Of a stretch of 28,963 nucleotides of DNA, positions 8,746 through 16,990 are shown in pieces. The notes under the pieces were generated by a model, which was not told the DNA's origin, did not search any database, and saw nothing but the letters and a program-made list of their open reading frames with translations. A program made the translations under genes and the position numbers. Location: NCBI GenBank assembly GCA_905220665.1, contig CAJNAR010000081.1:1-28963 (forward strand), written 5' to 3'. The stretch's first letter is position 1, and each line of letters starts with the position of its first letter. Origin of the DNA: Albugo candida (lineage: Eukaryota > Oomycota > Peronosporomycetes > Albuginales > Albuginaceae).

Positions 8746-9515
8746 TGGCGCAGCCTGACACTCTTGGAGTCACAACTATGGAAACGAAGTGCCATGTGAA
8801 TGGAAGTGACAATAGGGATGTTGACATGATTGTCAACAAACAACCATCAGAATCTCAAGGAAAAACATCAGCGCTTCTGCTTCAGGGACTAGACAGAAGT
8901 AGTAACAATAGGGAGAAAAACATATGTGTGAAATTGGATGCCACAATAGTGCCAAAAAAGAAGAAGAAGAACAAAAAGACACAGAAACTGGCAAAGTTAG
9001 ACGAAGGAGTAGATGTTACGGATGGAAAGATGACACAACTTACATACGGAACACATGAGCCGGATCAGATCGACAAAGTTGCATCATATTCAAGAAATGA
9101 GGCGAAGAAATCTCCATCCAACAGGTCTGAAACAGACCACGTATCTGAACAGCAAAGCCTCTTGGTAAGGAGAATCAACAAAAATCAAAAGAAAGGAAAA
9201 TGCGCAAAAATTTGCGAAGCGTCTAAAGTCACAAATGAAGAAGATGCTTCGATTGGCCAGGCACCGCAAGCAAAGTCTACACAAAATGCGGTCGAACGCC
9301 AAGTCAGGGATTTCGATGTATCACAACCTGAAGCAGAAAAAGACCCGGATCATAGCGTCTTCAATGTAGCGAAGGAGCAATCTGACGCTAAACAGACGAT
9401 GAATGAAGAGACACAAAGTGAAAGCCGGTGTTCCTACATTACTCCAGGAGTCAAGCAACTGATTGGAATGCCGAACTACAAGCGTCTTCTAAAGCTTTGG
9501 ATACAAAAGAACTGA
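8745..9515 (+). CDS. Lys/Glu/Ser-rich ORF with a diverged repeat unit
   Basis: A 256-codon ORF that starts inside the last partial unit of array 1 (MAQPDTLGVTTMETK matches AQPDTLRLTTMEMM). It also contains an older copy of the same unit: LDATIVPKKKKKNKK aligns with MEATVVSKKKTKESK, and EPDQIDKVASYS aligns with KPDEIDEVVVFS, in the same order and at the same distance. The remainder is hydrophilic and probably disordered, ending with GVKQLIGMPNYKRLLKLW, the only amphipathic stretch. This ORF was probably the downstream part of the repeat protein. The true start is likely upstream in the array, which is frameshifted. No signal peptide or catalytic motif is visible. A nucleolar or scaffold-like role would be speculation. 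Confidence 0.55.
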   Translation: MAQPDTLGVTTMETKCHVNGSDNRDVDMIVNKQPSESQGKTSALLLQGLDRSSNNREKNICVKLDATIVPKKKKKNKKTQKLAKLDEGVDVTDGKMTQLTYGTHEPDQIDKVASYSRNEAKKSPSNRSETDHVSEQQSLLVRRINKNQKKGKCAKICEASKVTNEEDASIGQAPQAKSTQNAVERQVRDFDVSQPEAEKDPDHSVFNVAKEQSDAKQTMNEETQSESRCSYITPGVKQLIGMPNYKRLLKLWIQKN

Positions 9516-9541
9516 CACAAATTCACGACAGTGCTTGAGCT

Positions 9542-10089
9542 GTGTCTAAAAACAAAAGAAACAAAAGACGTCGAAAGCATCGAGTTACTGAGCATGCCGG
9601 CTTGTCCTCCTCAGCTTCAAACGGTGAAGAGAATGATAGCACTGCTGGAAATATAGCAGTAGGGAAGCAAGAATGCTTGGATGCACAAAGTCATACTGCA
9701 TCGAACGTCAAAATGAATGAAGACAATAGGAGTGGGTTCCAACCTGTACAGGTCATTGTCGTTATCAGATGGCGACAAAGTATGAACAAGAATCGTACCT
9801 CGACGATGGCAATTGGCTTACGTATCACAATCGGCATTGGAGGAGAAGGCGCACAAGCGATAAATCGTCCGAGTGGACACTTCAAAAGCGTGACTATCAA
9901 ATTCGATCGACAAACTATAGCCAGCATTCAATGCATCTATTCCGAAAAAGCTCAAAGGCGAGGCCGATAGGGTATGGAAGAAAAGGTAGCTCTTCACGTG
10001 TCGTAGGAGACTGGTACATTTTCGTCTCGGCAAATCGGCAGTTGTACTGCCCTTCTCGTCACTATTCGGCTGGCTGGAATTCATCATAG
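9542..10089 (+). pseudogene. C-terminal tail of repeat protein, frameshifted
   Basis: Two frames join near 9770. Frame 2 (from 9542) is basic at first, SKNKRNKRRRKHRV, which resembles a nuclear or nucleolar localisation signal, then Ser/Asn-rich. Frame 1 (9769-10,089) continues with ESYLDDGNWLTYHNRHWRRR and GDWYIFVSANRQLYCPS and is richer in aromatic residues, as in a folded domain. The stop at 9513-9515 separates this from the preceding ORF by only about 25 bases, so all three may once have been one protein. I do not recognise the aromatic domain. Confidence 0.4.
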
Positions 10090-10366
10090 ACAACTCAAGT
10101 ATCATGATATACATCAATGGCCGCGCTAATAGAGATCTCAAACAAGGCACATGGTCATGTAGGCGTCGTATGTGGATGTGGATGGCACCATCGGTAAGAA
10201 CAGCTCAGAAACACATCTATTAGCTCGGACTAGTGCTGGCTTCTATCCCTCTTAGCGTATACTCTAATCGAGTGTTAATAAACCTGATAAACCTATGAAT
10301 TTTATAAAAAAGGGTGTTCTTTACAGAAAAAAGTAGCCGCACAAAGTATTGTAAAAAACCAGCGAG
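10090..10366. other. Spacer between repeat protein and pyruvate carboxylase copy
   Basis: No supported gene. A short + strand reading (near 10,160-10,250, VDVDGTIGKNSSETHLLAR) may be a last scrap of the preceding coding region. An AT-rich stretch at about 10,265-10,350 precedes the carboxylase ATG. No repeat boundary was recognised on this side of the carboxylase copy. Confidence 0.35.
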
Positions 10367-11848
10367 ATGCGTCGCTTTCGCCGTCTTCGTGTCGCCCTAC
10401 CTGACGTGACTTTATCCAAGACGGTATGGGCCATTCCATCAGAGAAATTATGGCAGCTAATCGTGGAGGAATTGTAAAGAAGCTGCACGAGCGATGGCAA
10501 TCAAGAACAATGTTCCGGTCATTCCTGGGACGGATGGTCCTGTGAGAACATTGGAACAAGCTCGGCAGTTTATCAACTCTGGTGTGGACTATCCAGTGAT
10601 TATCAAGGCGAGTATGGGTGGAGGAGGTCGAAGAATGCGTGTTGTGATACGAGAAGAAGAACTGGAAGAGAGTTTTCATCGTGCAAACTCGAAAGCATTG
10701 GCTGCGTTCGGAGATGGAGCCGTCTTCGTTGAACGCTACCTCGAAAAACTACGACACATTGAGGTTGAAATACTCGGTGACGGCAAACGGAATGTCGTCC
10801 ACCTCCATCATCGAGATTGTTCTGTACAGCGTCGTCATCAGAAAGTTCTAGAAACTGCTTCTGCGGTTGGACTTCCTCCTGATACAGAGAAAGCGCTCAT
10901 GGGAGACGCAGTTCGACTCACAAAAGATTCCAATTACTTGAACGCTGGCACAGTCGAATTCATGGTTGATCAAAATGGGAAGCATTATTTCATGGAAGTC
11001 AATCCTCGCATCCAAGTGGAACATACCATCACGGAAGAAATTACAGGCGTCGATCTTGTCCAAAGCCAGATACGAATTGCTGGAGGCGAGTCCTTCAGTG
11101 AGCTGGGTCTCTTCCAATCAAGTATCCAACCTCGTGGTCACGCTATGCAATGTCGTGTCACCACAGAAGATCCCTCGCAGAATTTTAGACCAGACTCTGG
11201 CGTCATTGAAGTATTTCCAAGTCCTGGTAGTATGGGTATACGTTTGGATGATGGACCTGGCTTTGTCGGTGCCAATATAACACCCCATTACGACTCACTG
11301 CTTGTCAAAGTCACCGCACGAGCGCTACAGGAATTTCGTGTGCGCGGCGTAAGAACAAACAAAAACTCTGTGTTGAACGTTCTCAAGCATCCAGAGTTTA
11401 TCAATGGCATTATCCACACAGGTTTCATCGGTGAGAATCCAGAAGTACTACGCCCGTCAGCCTCGACGAATCGTGAGCAAAAATGCTCGAATAAATCGGA
11501 AATACTATCGTGAACGGTCCTGATAAAGCACTTGGCGCCGCTGGACCCAAGGCGCTAGATCAGCAACCCATTGTACCGAGTTTTCAGTCTTCTGATAGAA
11601 AACCAACATCGCTGCGACAAACATACAAAGAAAAGGGACCACAAGCTTTCGCGAAAGCTGTTCGACAGCATAAAGGCCTCCTGCTCACTGATAGGACGTG
11701 GCGTGATGCTCATCAATCTCTTTTAGCGACTCGGCTGCGCAGCAACGACATAGAAACCATCGCACCAGCCACAGCGATCGCGCTGAAGAATGCTTACTCG
11801 ATCGAAATGTGGAGCGGTGCTACTTTTTTGCTTTCGACGTCTGAGTGA
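10367..11848 (+). pseudogene. Pyruvate carboxylase pseudogene, internally deleted and truncated
   Basis: The biotin carboxylase half of pyruvate carboxylase (ATP plus bicarbonate plus biotin to carboxybiotin, mitochondrial anaplerosis). An ATG at 10,367 opens a basic leader (MRRFRRLRVALP). REIMAANRGGI, in another frame at 10,441-10,473, matches the N-terminal ANRGEIA motif. The next match, KEAARAMAIKNNVPVIPGT, normally lies over 100 residues later, so that part is missing. The 10,494-11,513 frame keeps the glycine loop MGGGGRRMRVV (residues 41-51), RDCSVQRRHQKV (107-118) and FMEVNPRIQVEH (166-177). The usual Glu before RDCS is His. A frame change near 11,510 gives NGPDKAL and the carboxyltransferase start DRTWRDAHQSLLATR. 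Homology stops at WSGATF, about 50 residues into that domain; the biotinyl domain is absent. Confidence 0.85.
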
Positions 11849-13495
11849 CACCGATATTCAAAAGATGCCTATCTCGAGTATGGAAGCGACAGTAGTGTCT
11901 AAGAAGAACAAAAAGGAGACCAAGTAGTCAAAGAAAACAACGAAGGAGATTGATGGGGACATTCGACCTGATAAGAGGAAGTGAAGTCACAGAAGTGGAG
12001 GTGACCGGAATCATCCATGAATCAGTCAAGCCTGATGAAATCAACGAAGTGGCTGTATTTTCATCCCAAGATACGGTACAAACCGTTCCAAAAGATATTG
12101 GTCATCTGGCGCAACCTGACACTCTGCGACAGACAACTATGGAAATGATGCGCGATTATACCGACAGTGACAGCGATATTCAAAAGATGCCTACCTCGAC
12201 TATGGAAGCGACAGTAGTGTCTAAGAAGAAGACCAAGGAGTCAAAGAAAACAACGAAGAAGATTGAAGAGGAGATTCGACCTGATGTGGAGGAAGTGAAA
12301 GTCACAGAGGTGGAGGTGACCGAAATCACCCATGAATCAGTCAAGCCTGATGAAATCAACGAAGTGGCTGTATTTGCATCACAAGATACGGTCCAGACCG
12401 TTCCTCAAGATATTGGTCATCTGGCGCATCCTGACACTCTGCGACAGACAACTATGGAAATGATGCGCGATTATACCGACAGTGACAGCGATATTCAAAA
12501 GATGCCTACCTCGACTATGGAAGCGACAGTAGTGTCTAAGAAGAAGACCAAGGAGTCAAAGAAAACAACGAAGTAGATTGAAGAGGAGATTCGACCTAAT
12601 GTGGAGGAAGTGAAAGTCACAGAGGTGGAGGTGACCGAAATCACCCATGAATCAGTCAAGCCTAATGAGATCGACGAAGTGGTTGTATTTTCATCACAAG
12701 ATACGGTACAAACCGTTCCAAAAGATATTGGTCATCTGGCGCAACCTGACACTCTTCGACTCACAACTATGGAAATGATGCGCGATTATACCGACAGACA
12801 AATCGATATTCAAAAGATGCCTACCTCGGCTATGGAAGCGACAGTAGTGTCTAAGAAGAAGACCAAGGAGTCAAAGGAAACAACGAAGGAGATTGAAGAG
12901 GAAATTCGACCTGATAAGAGGAAGTGAAAGTCACAGAGGTGGAGGTGACCGGAATCATCCATGAATCAGTCAAGCCCAATGAAATCGACAAAGTGGTTGT
13001 ATTTGCATCACAAGATACGGTCCAAACCGTTCCAAAAGATATTGGTCATCCGGCGCAACCTGACACTCTTCGACAGACAATTGTGGAAACAAAGCGCGAT
13101 TATACTGTCAGAGAAATCGATATTCAAAAGATGCCTACCTCGCCTATGGAGAGACTGTAGTGTCTAAGAAGAAGAAAAAGACGACCAAGTAGTCCAAGGA
13201 AACAACGATGGAGATCGACGAAGAGATTCGACGTGATAAGAGGAAGTGAAAGTCACAGAGGTGGAGGGGACCGAAATCATTCATGAATCAGTCAAGCCTG
13301 ATGAAATCGACGACGTGGTTTTATTTTATCACAAGATACGGTCCAAACCGTTCCTCAAGATATTGGTCATCTGGCGCAGCCTGACACTCTGCGACTCACA
13401 ACTATGGAAACCAATCGCGATAATAGCGACAGTGACAGCGATATTCAAAAGATGCCTACCTCGACAATGGAGAGACAGAGCTGTCCATTTTGTAG
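11842..13495 (+). repeat. Tandem coding repeat, array 2
   Basis: Five units of the same repeat as array 1, preceded by a partial unit that begins at the carboxylase junction. The anchor GTCACAGA occurs at 11,986, 12,301, 12,616, 12,930 and 13,252, giving spacings of 315, 315, 314 and 322. The first three full units share one frame (11,950-12,927), interrupted only by a TAG at 12,574-12,576 that replaces AAG or GAG in the sister units. A single-base loss then moves the fourth unit to another frame (12,924-13,160), and the fifth is shifted again in mid-unit. Units are nearly identical, so amplification is recent compared with the diverged unit near 8,940-9,110. The unit is rich in E, K, T and V with repeated KKKTKESK. 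No function is assignable. Confidence 0.85.
11950..12927 (+). CDS. Best-preserved reading of array 2 (three units, one stop)
   Basis: The frame reads 208 codons to a TAG at 12,574, then reopens in the same frame at 12,601 (M in DVEEVKVTEVEV context replaced by NVEEVKVTEVEV) and runs to 12,927. Each unit contains HESVKPDEI or HESVKPNEI, SQDTVQTVP, DIGHLA, RDYTD, DIQKMPTS and VVSKKKTKESK in that order. The lack of Cys, Trp and predicted hydrophobic segments suggests an unstructured or coiled protein. With no promoter or start of its own and an internal stop, it is probably not expressed as a long protein now. Confidence 0.5.
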
Positions 13496-13586
13496 GTCGT
13501 CGGATAAGTAATCAGACATGACGTAGAATTAATGACCAATTACATAGCAAATACTACCTTTATTATTTACCAAGTGTACGCTTTAA

Positions 13587-14171
13587 ATGGATCCAATTGA
13601 GGGTCTTTACGACACACAAGCGACTATATTTCCAATAAAGACAGACTCCCCGCCCCCAAATGCTCTCCTACTTCCCGTGCGCACAAATTTCTCTGAGTTT
13701 ATGGACATCAAGAATCTTAAGAATGCTGTCAAGCCCACACAGAAGCGCGGGCATTCCGGGTCACAAGTACAAATAATGACTACCAGATTTGAAGGCTCTC
13801 AAGCACCAATAGAAATACTTGACAAAAACAAACAGTACAAATTGTATGACGGCAAAAAAATCGCATTGCTTTCCAACTGCGCGGATAGAGTGCTTCCGGG
13901 ATATCTAGGAGAAGATCCTCGGCGGAATCCCAGCAATCCAAACGATATTACAAGGGCTTGTTCCACCCCTCAACTGAAAGGCAAATGGATCGTGCGAGAT
14001 TACACTCTAGGAATCTTGTATTTAACACCACTGGTCGGAAAGGATACGAACGGAAAGTACCATCCTATTGATGAGCTCGATATGAAGCGGGAATACAATA
14101 TTCTGAAGCAGAGTCTGACGGAAGCAGCACAGTGTGTGGTAAGAGCTCCTTCTGGTTCTAGCTCTCTTTGA
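13587..14171 (+). CDS. N-terminal half: leader plus start of CHAT domain
   Basis: The ATG at 13,587 is the first in frame and lies about 90 bases after array 2. Residues 1-110 (MDPIEGLYDTQATIFPIK onward) are not recognised. From about residue 140, TLGILYLTPLV is a beta strand, and IDELDMKREYNILKQSLTEA is the helix that in CHAT domains follows it (E-x-x-x-I/L pattern). The frame ends at TGA 14,169-14,171. A GTAAGAG at 14,139 and an AACAG ending at 14,199 would make a 61-base phase-0 intron and lead to LRAPQSGEPSKLDEYQVSLI. Reading straight through another frame gives CSEQLRAPQSGEPSK, which also looks natural, so the intron is not certain. Confidence 0.55.
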   Translation: MDPIEGLYDTQATIFPIKTDSPPPNALLLPVRTNFSEFMDIKNLKNAVKPTQKRGHSGSQVQIMTTRFEGSQAPIEILDKNKQYKLYDGKKIALLSNCADRVLPGYLGEDPRRNPSNPNDITRACSTPQLKGKWIVRDYTLGILYLTPLVGKDTNGKYHPIDELDMKREYNILKQSLTEAAQCVVRAPSGSSSL

Positions 14172-15421
14172 TTTGATCGAATTTCTATGTTCCGAACAGC
14201 TTCGAGCACCACAATCGGGAGAACCATCAAAACTTGATGAGTACCAAGTATCCCTTATCTGCTTGTTCCTCAGCACCGCTCGCGAACGCTCTCGTTTCCT
14301 GCGGTATTCCACATGTCATTGCAGTTCGGACGAGTCAGAAAGTTGAAGATCATGCGGCTATTGAATTCACCCGATCGTTCTATTTGGCATTGGCGACCGG
14401 TAAATCAGTACAAAATAGTTTCACGATCGCTCGGGAAGCTGCATCCAAGTCTCCCAACATCAAAGGCCCGTCTGAGGTAGCTCTGAAGTTTATACTTCTT
14501 CCTGAAAATGGGGATCATTCAGAGATCGTTTTCCCGCTACTTAAAGTGCAAGCCAGCGAACCGATGAAAATGGGTCCATTTGAGCTCAATCATTATCCAA
14601 AGCTGTGGTTCGACGATCTCCCTGCTATCTGTCAAGGCTTTTGCAACCGTGCTATTGAGGTATACAAAATCTGCTCGGCTCTTTTGCTCAAACAGAATCG
14701 AATCACGCGTTTGGTGACCATCTCTGGGGAAGAAGGTATTGGAAAAACTGCGGTCGCCTACGCGGTAGCAAATTACGTCGGACCCCGAATGACCGTCGAA
14801 GGAGGTGTAAAAGTCATTTCAGTTGCGCGGATTGCCGAAGAATTATGCGATCAGCATGGTACCGAGTTTTTTAGCTGTGGAACTCAGCGTGTTCTCGTCA
14901 GCTATGGAAACGTACTGAGAGCCATAAAAGAGATCATCAAACAACATCTTCAGCAGAGCAGCGTCTTCTTCATGAACGGAGCCAAATCGAATCTGTTGGT
15001 ACTTGATGGCTGTGATTGTCTCATCAAAGTCGGTGAAGACCGTCAACGATTCCGAGATTCTGTATCGGATTTGCTCACAAACAATCCAGGTCTAAAGATC
15101 GTGATCACGGCTAGGACGTCCATCACGAATGATGGAGCTTTGACTGGTGTCGCCGAGAAAGTCTTCCCATTGACTCGATTCAGTCTAAAGATGTCGGCTA
15201 AAATGCTGTTGGGGCTCGTTAGCCGCCCCATCCGAATGAATGAAATCGAACGATGTCAATCCATCACATCCGACAAGATCGAATTGCTCGCATCTCACCC
15301 TGTGATGATAGCAACAGATGGAATCCCAAATCGCATTGCAAATCTCGCGGCCAAGCTCAGCAGCGTATCAATGGATGAGATTAGTGTTGTCGACAACGTA
15401 GAAACACCCGATAAAGCCTAA
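13587..15421 (+). CDS. CHAT (caspase-like) plus STAND/NB-ARC-like NTPase
   Basis: The two halves of this gene are described in the next two entries. Together they give an unclassified N-terminal region, the two ends of a CHAT domain and a P-loop NTPase of the STAND type, in that order on one strand. In known families a CHAT protease joined to a STAND switch acts as a signal-triggered regulator of cell death or proteolysis. The NTPase half is one intact 395-codon frame, so this is the least damaged gene here. The joint at 14,139-14,262 is faulty: either a 61-base intron or a stop, followed by a frame change just before the catalytic cysteine. The gene may be a recent pseudogene or may carry a sequence error. 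No sensor repeats (WD, TPR, LRR) follow the NTPase. Confidence 0.65.
14139..14199 (+). other. Possible 61-base intron in the CHAT gene
   Basis: GTAAGAG donor and TTCCGAACAG acceptor, phase 0, of the same length class as the intron at 2459-2514. Splicing removes the TGA at 14,169. It does not restore the frame at the SACSS motif, which lies one frame further on. A straight-through reading of the 3' part (SEQLRAP) is a competing explanation. Confidence 0.4.
14234..15421 (+). CDS. CHAT C-terminal half plus P-loop NTPase
   Basis: Numbered from the TTG at 14,234, which is only the edge of the frame and not a true start. SACSSAPLANALVSCG (9-24) carries the CHAT catalytic cysteine at 11 (TGT, 14,264-14,266). 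IPHVIAV and HAAIEFTRSFYLALATGKSV (40-59) are the standard end of the CHAT fold. FCNRAIEVYKI (136-146) takes the place of the FxGR linker of STAND NTPases. Walker A is GEEGIGKT (165-172), Walker B is LLVLDGCD (254-261), and KIVITAR (288-294) is the sensor-1/RNBS-B strand. DGIPNRIANLAAKL near the end matches the GLPLAL helix. The protein stops with TPDKA. No MHD motif was seen. Confidence 0.8.
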   Translation: MMSTKYPLSACSSAPLANALVSCGIPHVIAVRTSQKVEDHAAIEFTRSFYLALATGKSVQNSFTIAREAASKSPNIKGPSEVALKFILLPENGDHSEIVFPLLKVQASEPMKMGPFELNHYPKLWFDDLPAICQGFCNRAIEVYKICSALLLKQNRITRLVTISGEEGIGKTAVAYAVANYVGPRMTVEGGVKVISVARIAEELCDQHGTEFFSCGTQRVLVSYGNVLRAIKEIIKQHLQQSSVFFMNGAKSNLLVLDGCDCLIKVGEDRQRFRDSVSDLLTNNPGLKIVITARTSITNDGALTGVAEKVFPLTRFSLKMSAKMLLGLVSRPIRMNEIERCQSITSDKIELLASHPVMIATDGIPNRIANLAAKLSSVSMDEISVVDNVETPDKA

Positions 15422-15502
15422 TGAAGAGAAGAGAGAATTTGTATAAGAAATGATAACACGCTTGTTTCTGGTTCATTTTGTAAAAATTGGCTGTGGATGA
15501 CG
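15422..15502. other. Short tail-to-tail spacer
   Basis: About 80 bases between the stop of the + strand NTPase gene and the stop of a - strand remnant. The T-rich stretch may serve polyadenylation, but no signal is clear. Confidence 0.3.
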
Positions 15503-15934
15503 CTACACCGAATTCGGACGTGAGTTGATCAAGACAGCGCTTCGAAGGAGGATTTGCTTAATGGTGGCATTATGATGAAAACAATGATGCACAGCGACCT
15601 CCATTTTCCGTCTCACAGTCGATGAAATTTAGCATTCTGTCCAGTCGGCTGAAAACATGAACGAAAATCGCATATTTCTCATCAGTTGGTCCTTGTCTAC
15701 CAATAACAACTCCTTTACCGCACAAAGTATTGCGATCTCACTTAGCCAGCGTTTCCACACGCTCACAATTTCATTCAGACCTCCAAGAATAATACTTCCT
15801 GTCTGATTGTACTTTTCAAAGTCTTACTTTGCCTGCAAAAATCTTGCTTCCCCATAACCATGTCTCAAAATTAGCGCATCTAACCCAGGGTACTTGTTCG
15901 TCAACGTAGGAGTCCGAAGCGAAAAATTATCCAT
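15503..15934 (-). pseudogene. Unknown protein with two internal stops
   Basis: From an ATG at 15,934 the - strand reads 143 codons in a single frame to TAG at 15,503-15,505, crossing two TAA codons. The stretches between are protein-like: MDNFSLRTPTLTNKYPGLDA, LRHGYGEARFLQAK, TGSIILGGLNEIVSVWKRW and VAVHHCFHHNATIKQILLRS. In the middle a second frame reads VVIGRQGPTDEKYAIFVHVF, which is equally good, so a small indel is also likely. I cannot name the family. Stops in one frame over this length fit a pseudogene better than a chance ORF. Confidence 0.45.
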
Positions 15935-16470
15935 GCTAGCTCTTACAGCATTGAATGATACCGACTCTAATCAGTAAAATTTTGTTTTAAGTTGCCGCGG
16001 ACTGAAACTAGTGAACATTCACTCGAAGTAACTGAATTATTATTTTTTCGGTCTGCTCAGAAAAAAAGCATTAATTTTGTTTTAGTACTAGTTCATAATA
16101 TTCTACTTCAACATGTACGCCTCCAGAAATATTCACCACAAAAACTACAACGTCGGCATAACCATAGGCTCTATTGATTCATTCCTGTTTCATTTTGTCT
16201 TGTACAATCCAGTAATTCTTCAGTCAGCGCTTTCTCTCAGATTTGGCGTCGGACACATGAGATAACGGAATGGTTTATGTCTTGATTTTTTAGACGTTGA
16301 AAGAGCTTACCTGTTGCCCATTATCGCCCAATATGTGACGATAATCCGCATCGATATACAGAAAGAGATATTCGCACACTAAACAACTTTTCCTCGTTCG
16401 ACTTTTGACATAACGTATGAGCACAGCTAATCAAAGAGCAGAGCAGTGTCAATTCACTCTAAGACGTTTC
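15935..16470. other. Stretch without a clear gene
   Basis: The - strand has one exon-like phrase (LVCEYLFLYIDADYRHILGD, about 16,305-16,375) followed by a GTAAGC donor. This could be an exon of the same gene as the remnant below it, but no matching acceptor was confirmed. The rest is AT-rich with no supported ORF on either strand. Confidence 0.3.
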
Positions 16471-16965
16471 AAAAGTGGTCGGAGGACAGCATTTGATTCT
16501 ACATACGCGGCTACATTCTGCGAAACAATTTTCTGCATGTGTGCAGTAAGATGAACGTTTTGAATTGCTGATCCCACGTCTTCAACAATTGCTATAGGCT
16601 CACACTCAATCTCACAATCTCGTAGATACTGGACAGCATCGGCGGATAAACACCCTTGAGGACACTAAACAAGTCGTTTAATGGCTGCATTTTGACCGCG
16701 ATATGTTGCAGAATGCCAAAAAGTGGTCGGAGGACAGCATTTGATTCTACATACGCGGCTACATTCTGCGAAACAATTTTCTGCATGTGTGCAGTAAGAT
16801 GAACGTTTTGAATTGCTGATCCCACGTCTTCAACAATTGCTATAGGCTCACACTCAATCTCACAATCTCGTAGATACTGGACAGCATCGGCGGATAAACA
16901 CCCTTGAGGACACTAAACAAGTCGTTTAATGGCTGCATTTTGACCGCGATATGTTGCAGAATGCC
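16471..16965. repeat. Direct tandem duplication, 248-base period
   Basis: Bases 16,471-16,717 and 16,719-16,965 read the same from AAAAGTGGTCGGAGG to GATATGTTGCAGAATGCC, with only one extra A at the junction. I found no mismatch by eye. As 248 is not a multiple of three, the duplication disrupts any reading frame crossing it. It is either a very recent event or an assembly artefact. Confidence 0.95.
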
Positions 16966-16990
16966 GAGATTTGTCGGATTCATAAGCTAG
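16475..16990 (-). pseudogene. Unknown coding remnant carrying the duplication
   Basis: The - strand reads NLGILQHIAVKMQPLNDLF, then in another frame LSADAVQYLRDCEIECEP, AIVEDVGSAIQNVHLTAHM and VSQNVAAYVESNAVLRPL. At the junction, RPL runs directly into FGILQHIAVK of the second copy, and the leftmost copy ends instead with LLKRLRVN and a stop. The single-copy ancestor therefore had one frame change already, and the duplication added another. The family is not recognised. Confidence 0.45.

Noticed and set aside
7845..13495. The repeat arrays as a CRISPR array or centromeric satellite.
   Set aside because: Units are over 300 bases, have no short palindromic repeat with unique spacers, and keep a coding pattern with synonymous-looking variation. 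They are coding tandem repeats.
14249..14274. A 26-base intron (GTATCC to CTCAG) that might repair the frame at the CHAT cysteine.
   Set aside because: It is far shorter than the other introns seen here (56-61 bases), its donor is weak, and it would remove the SACSS cysteine itself.
16471..16965. The 248-base duplication as long terminal repeats of a small retroelement.
   Set aside because: The copies are directly adjacent with no internal region, primer-binding site or target duplication, so a simple tandem duplication is enough.
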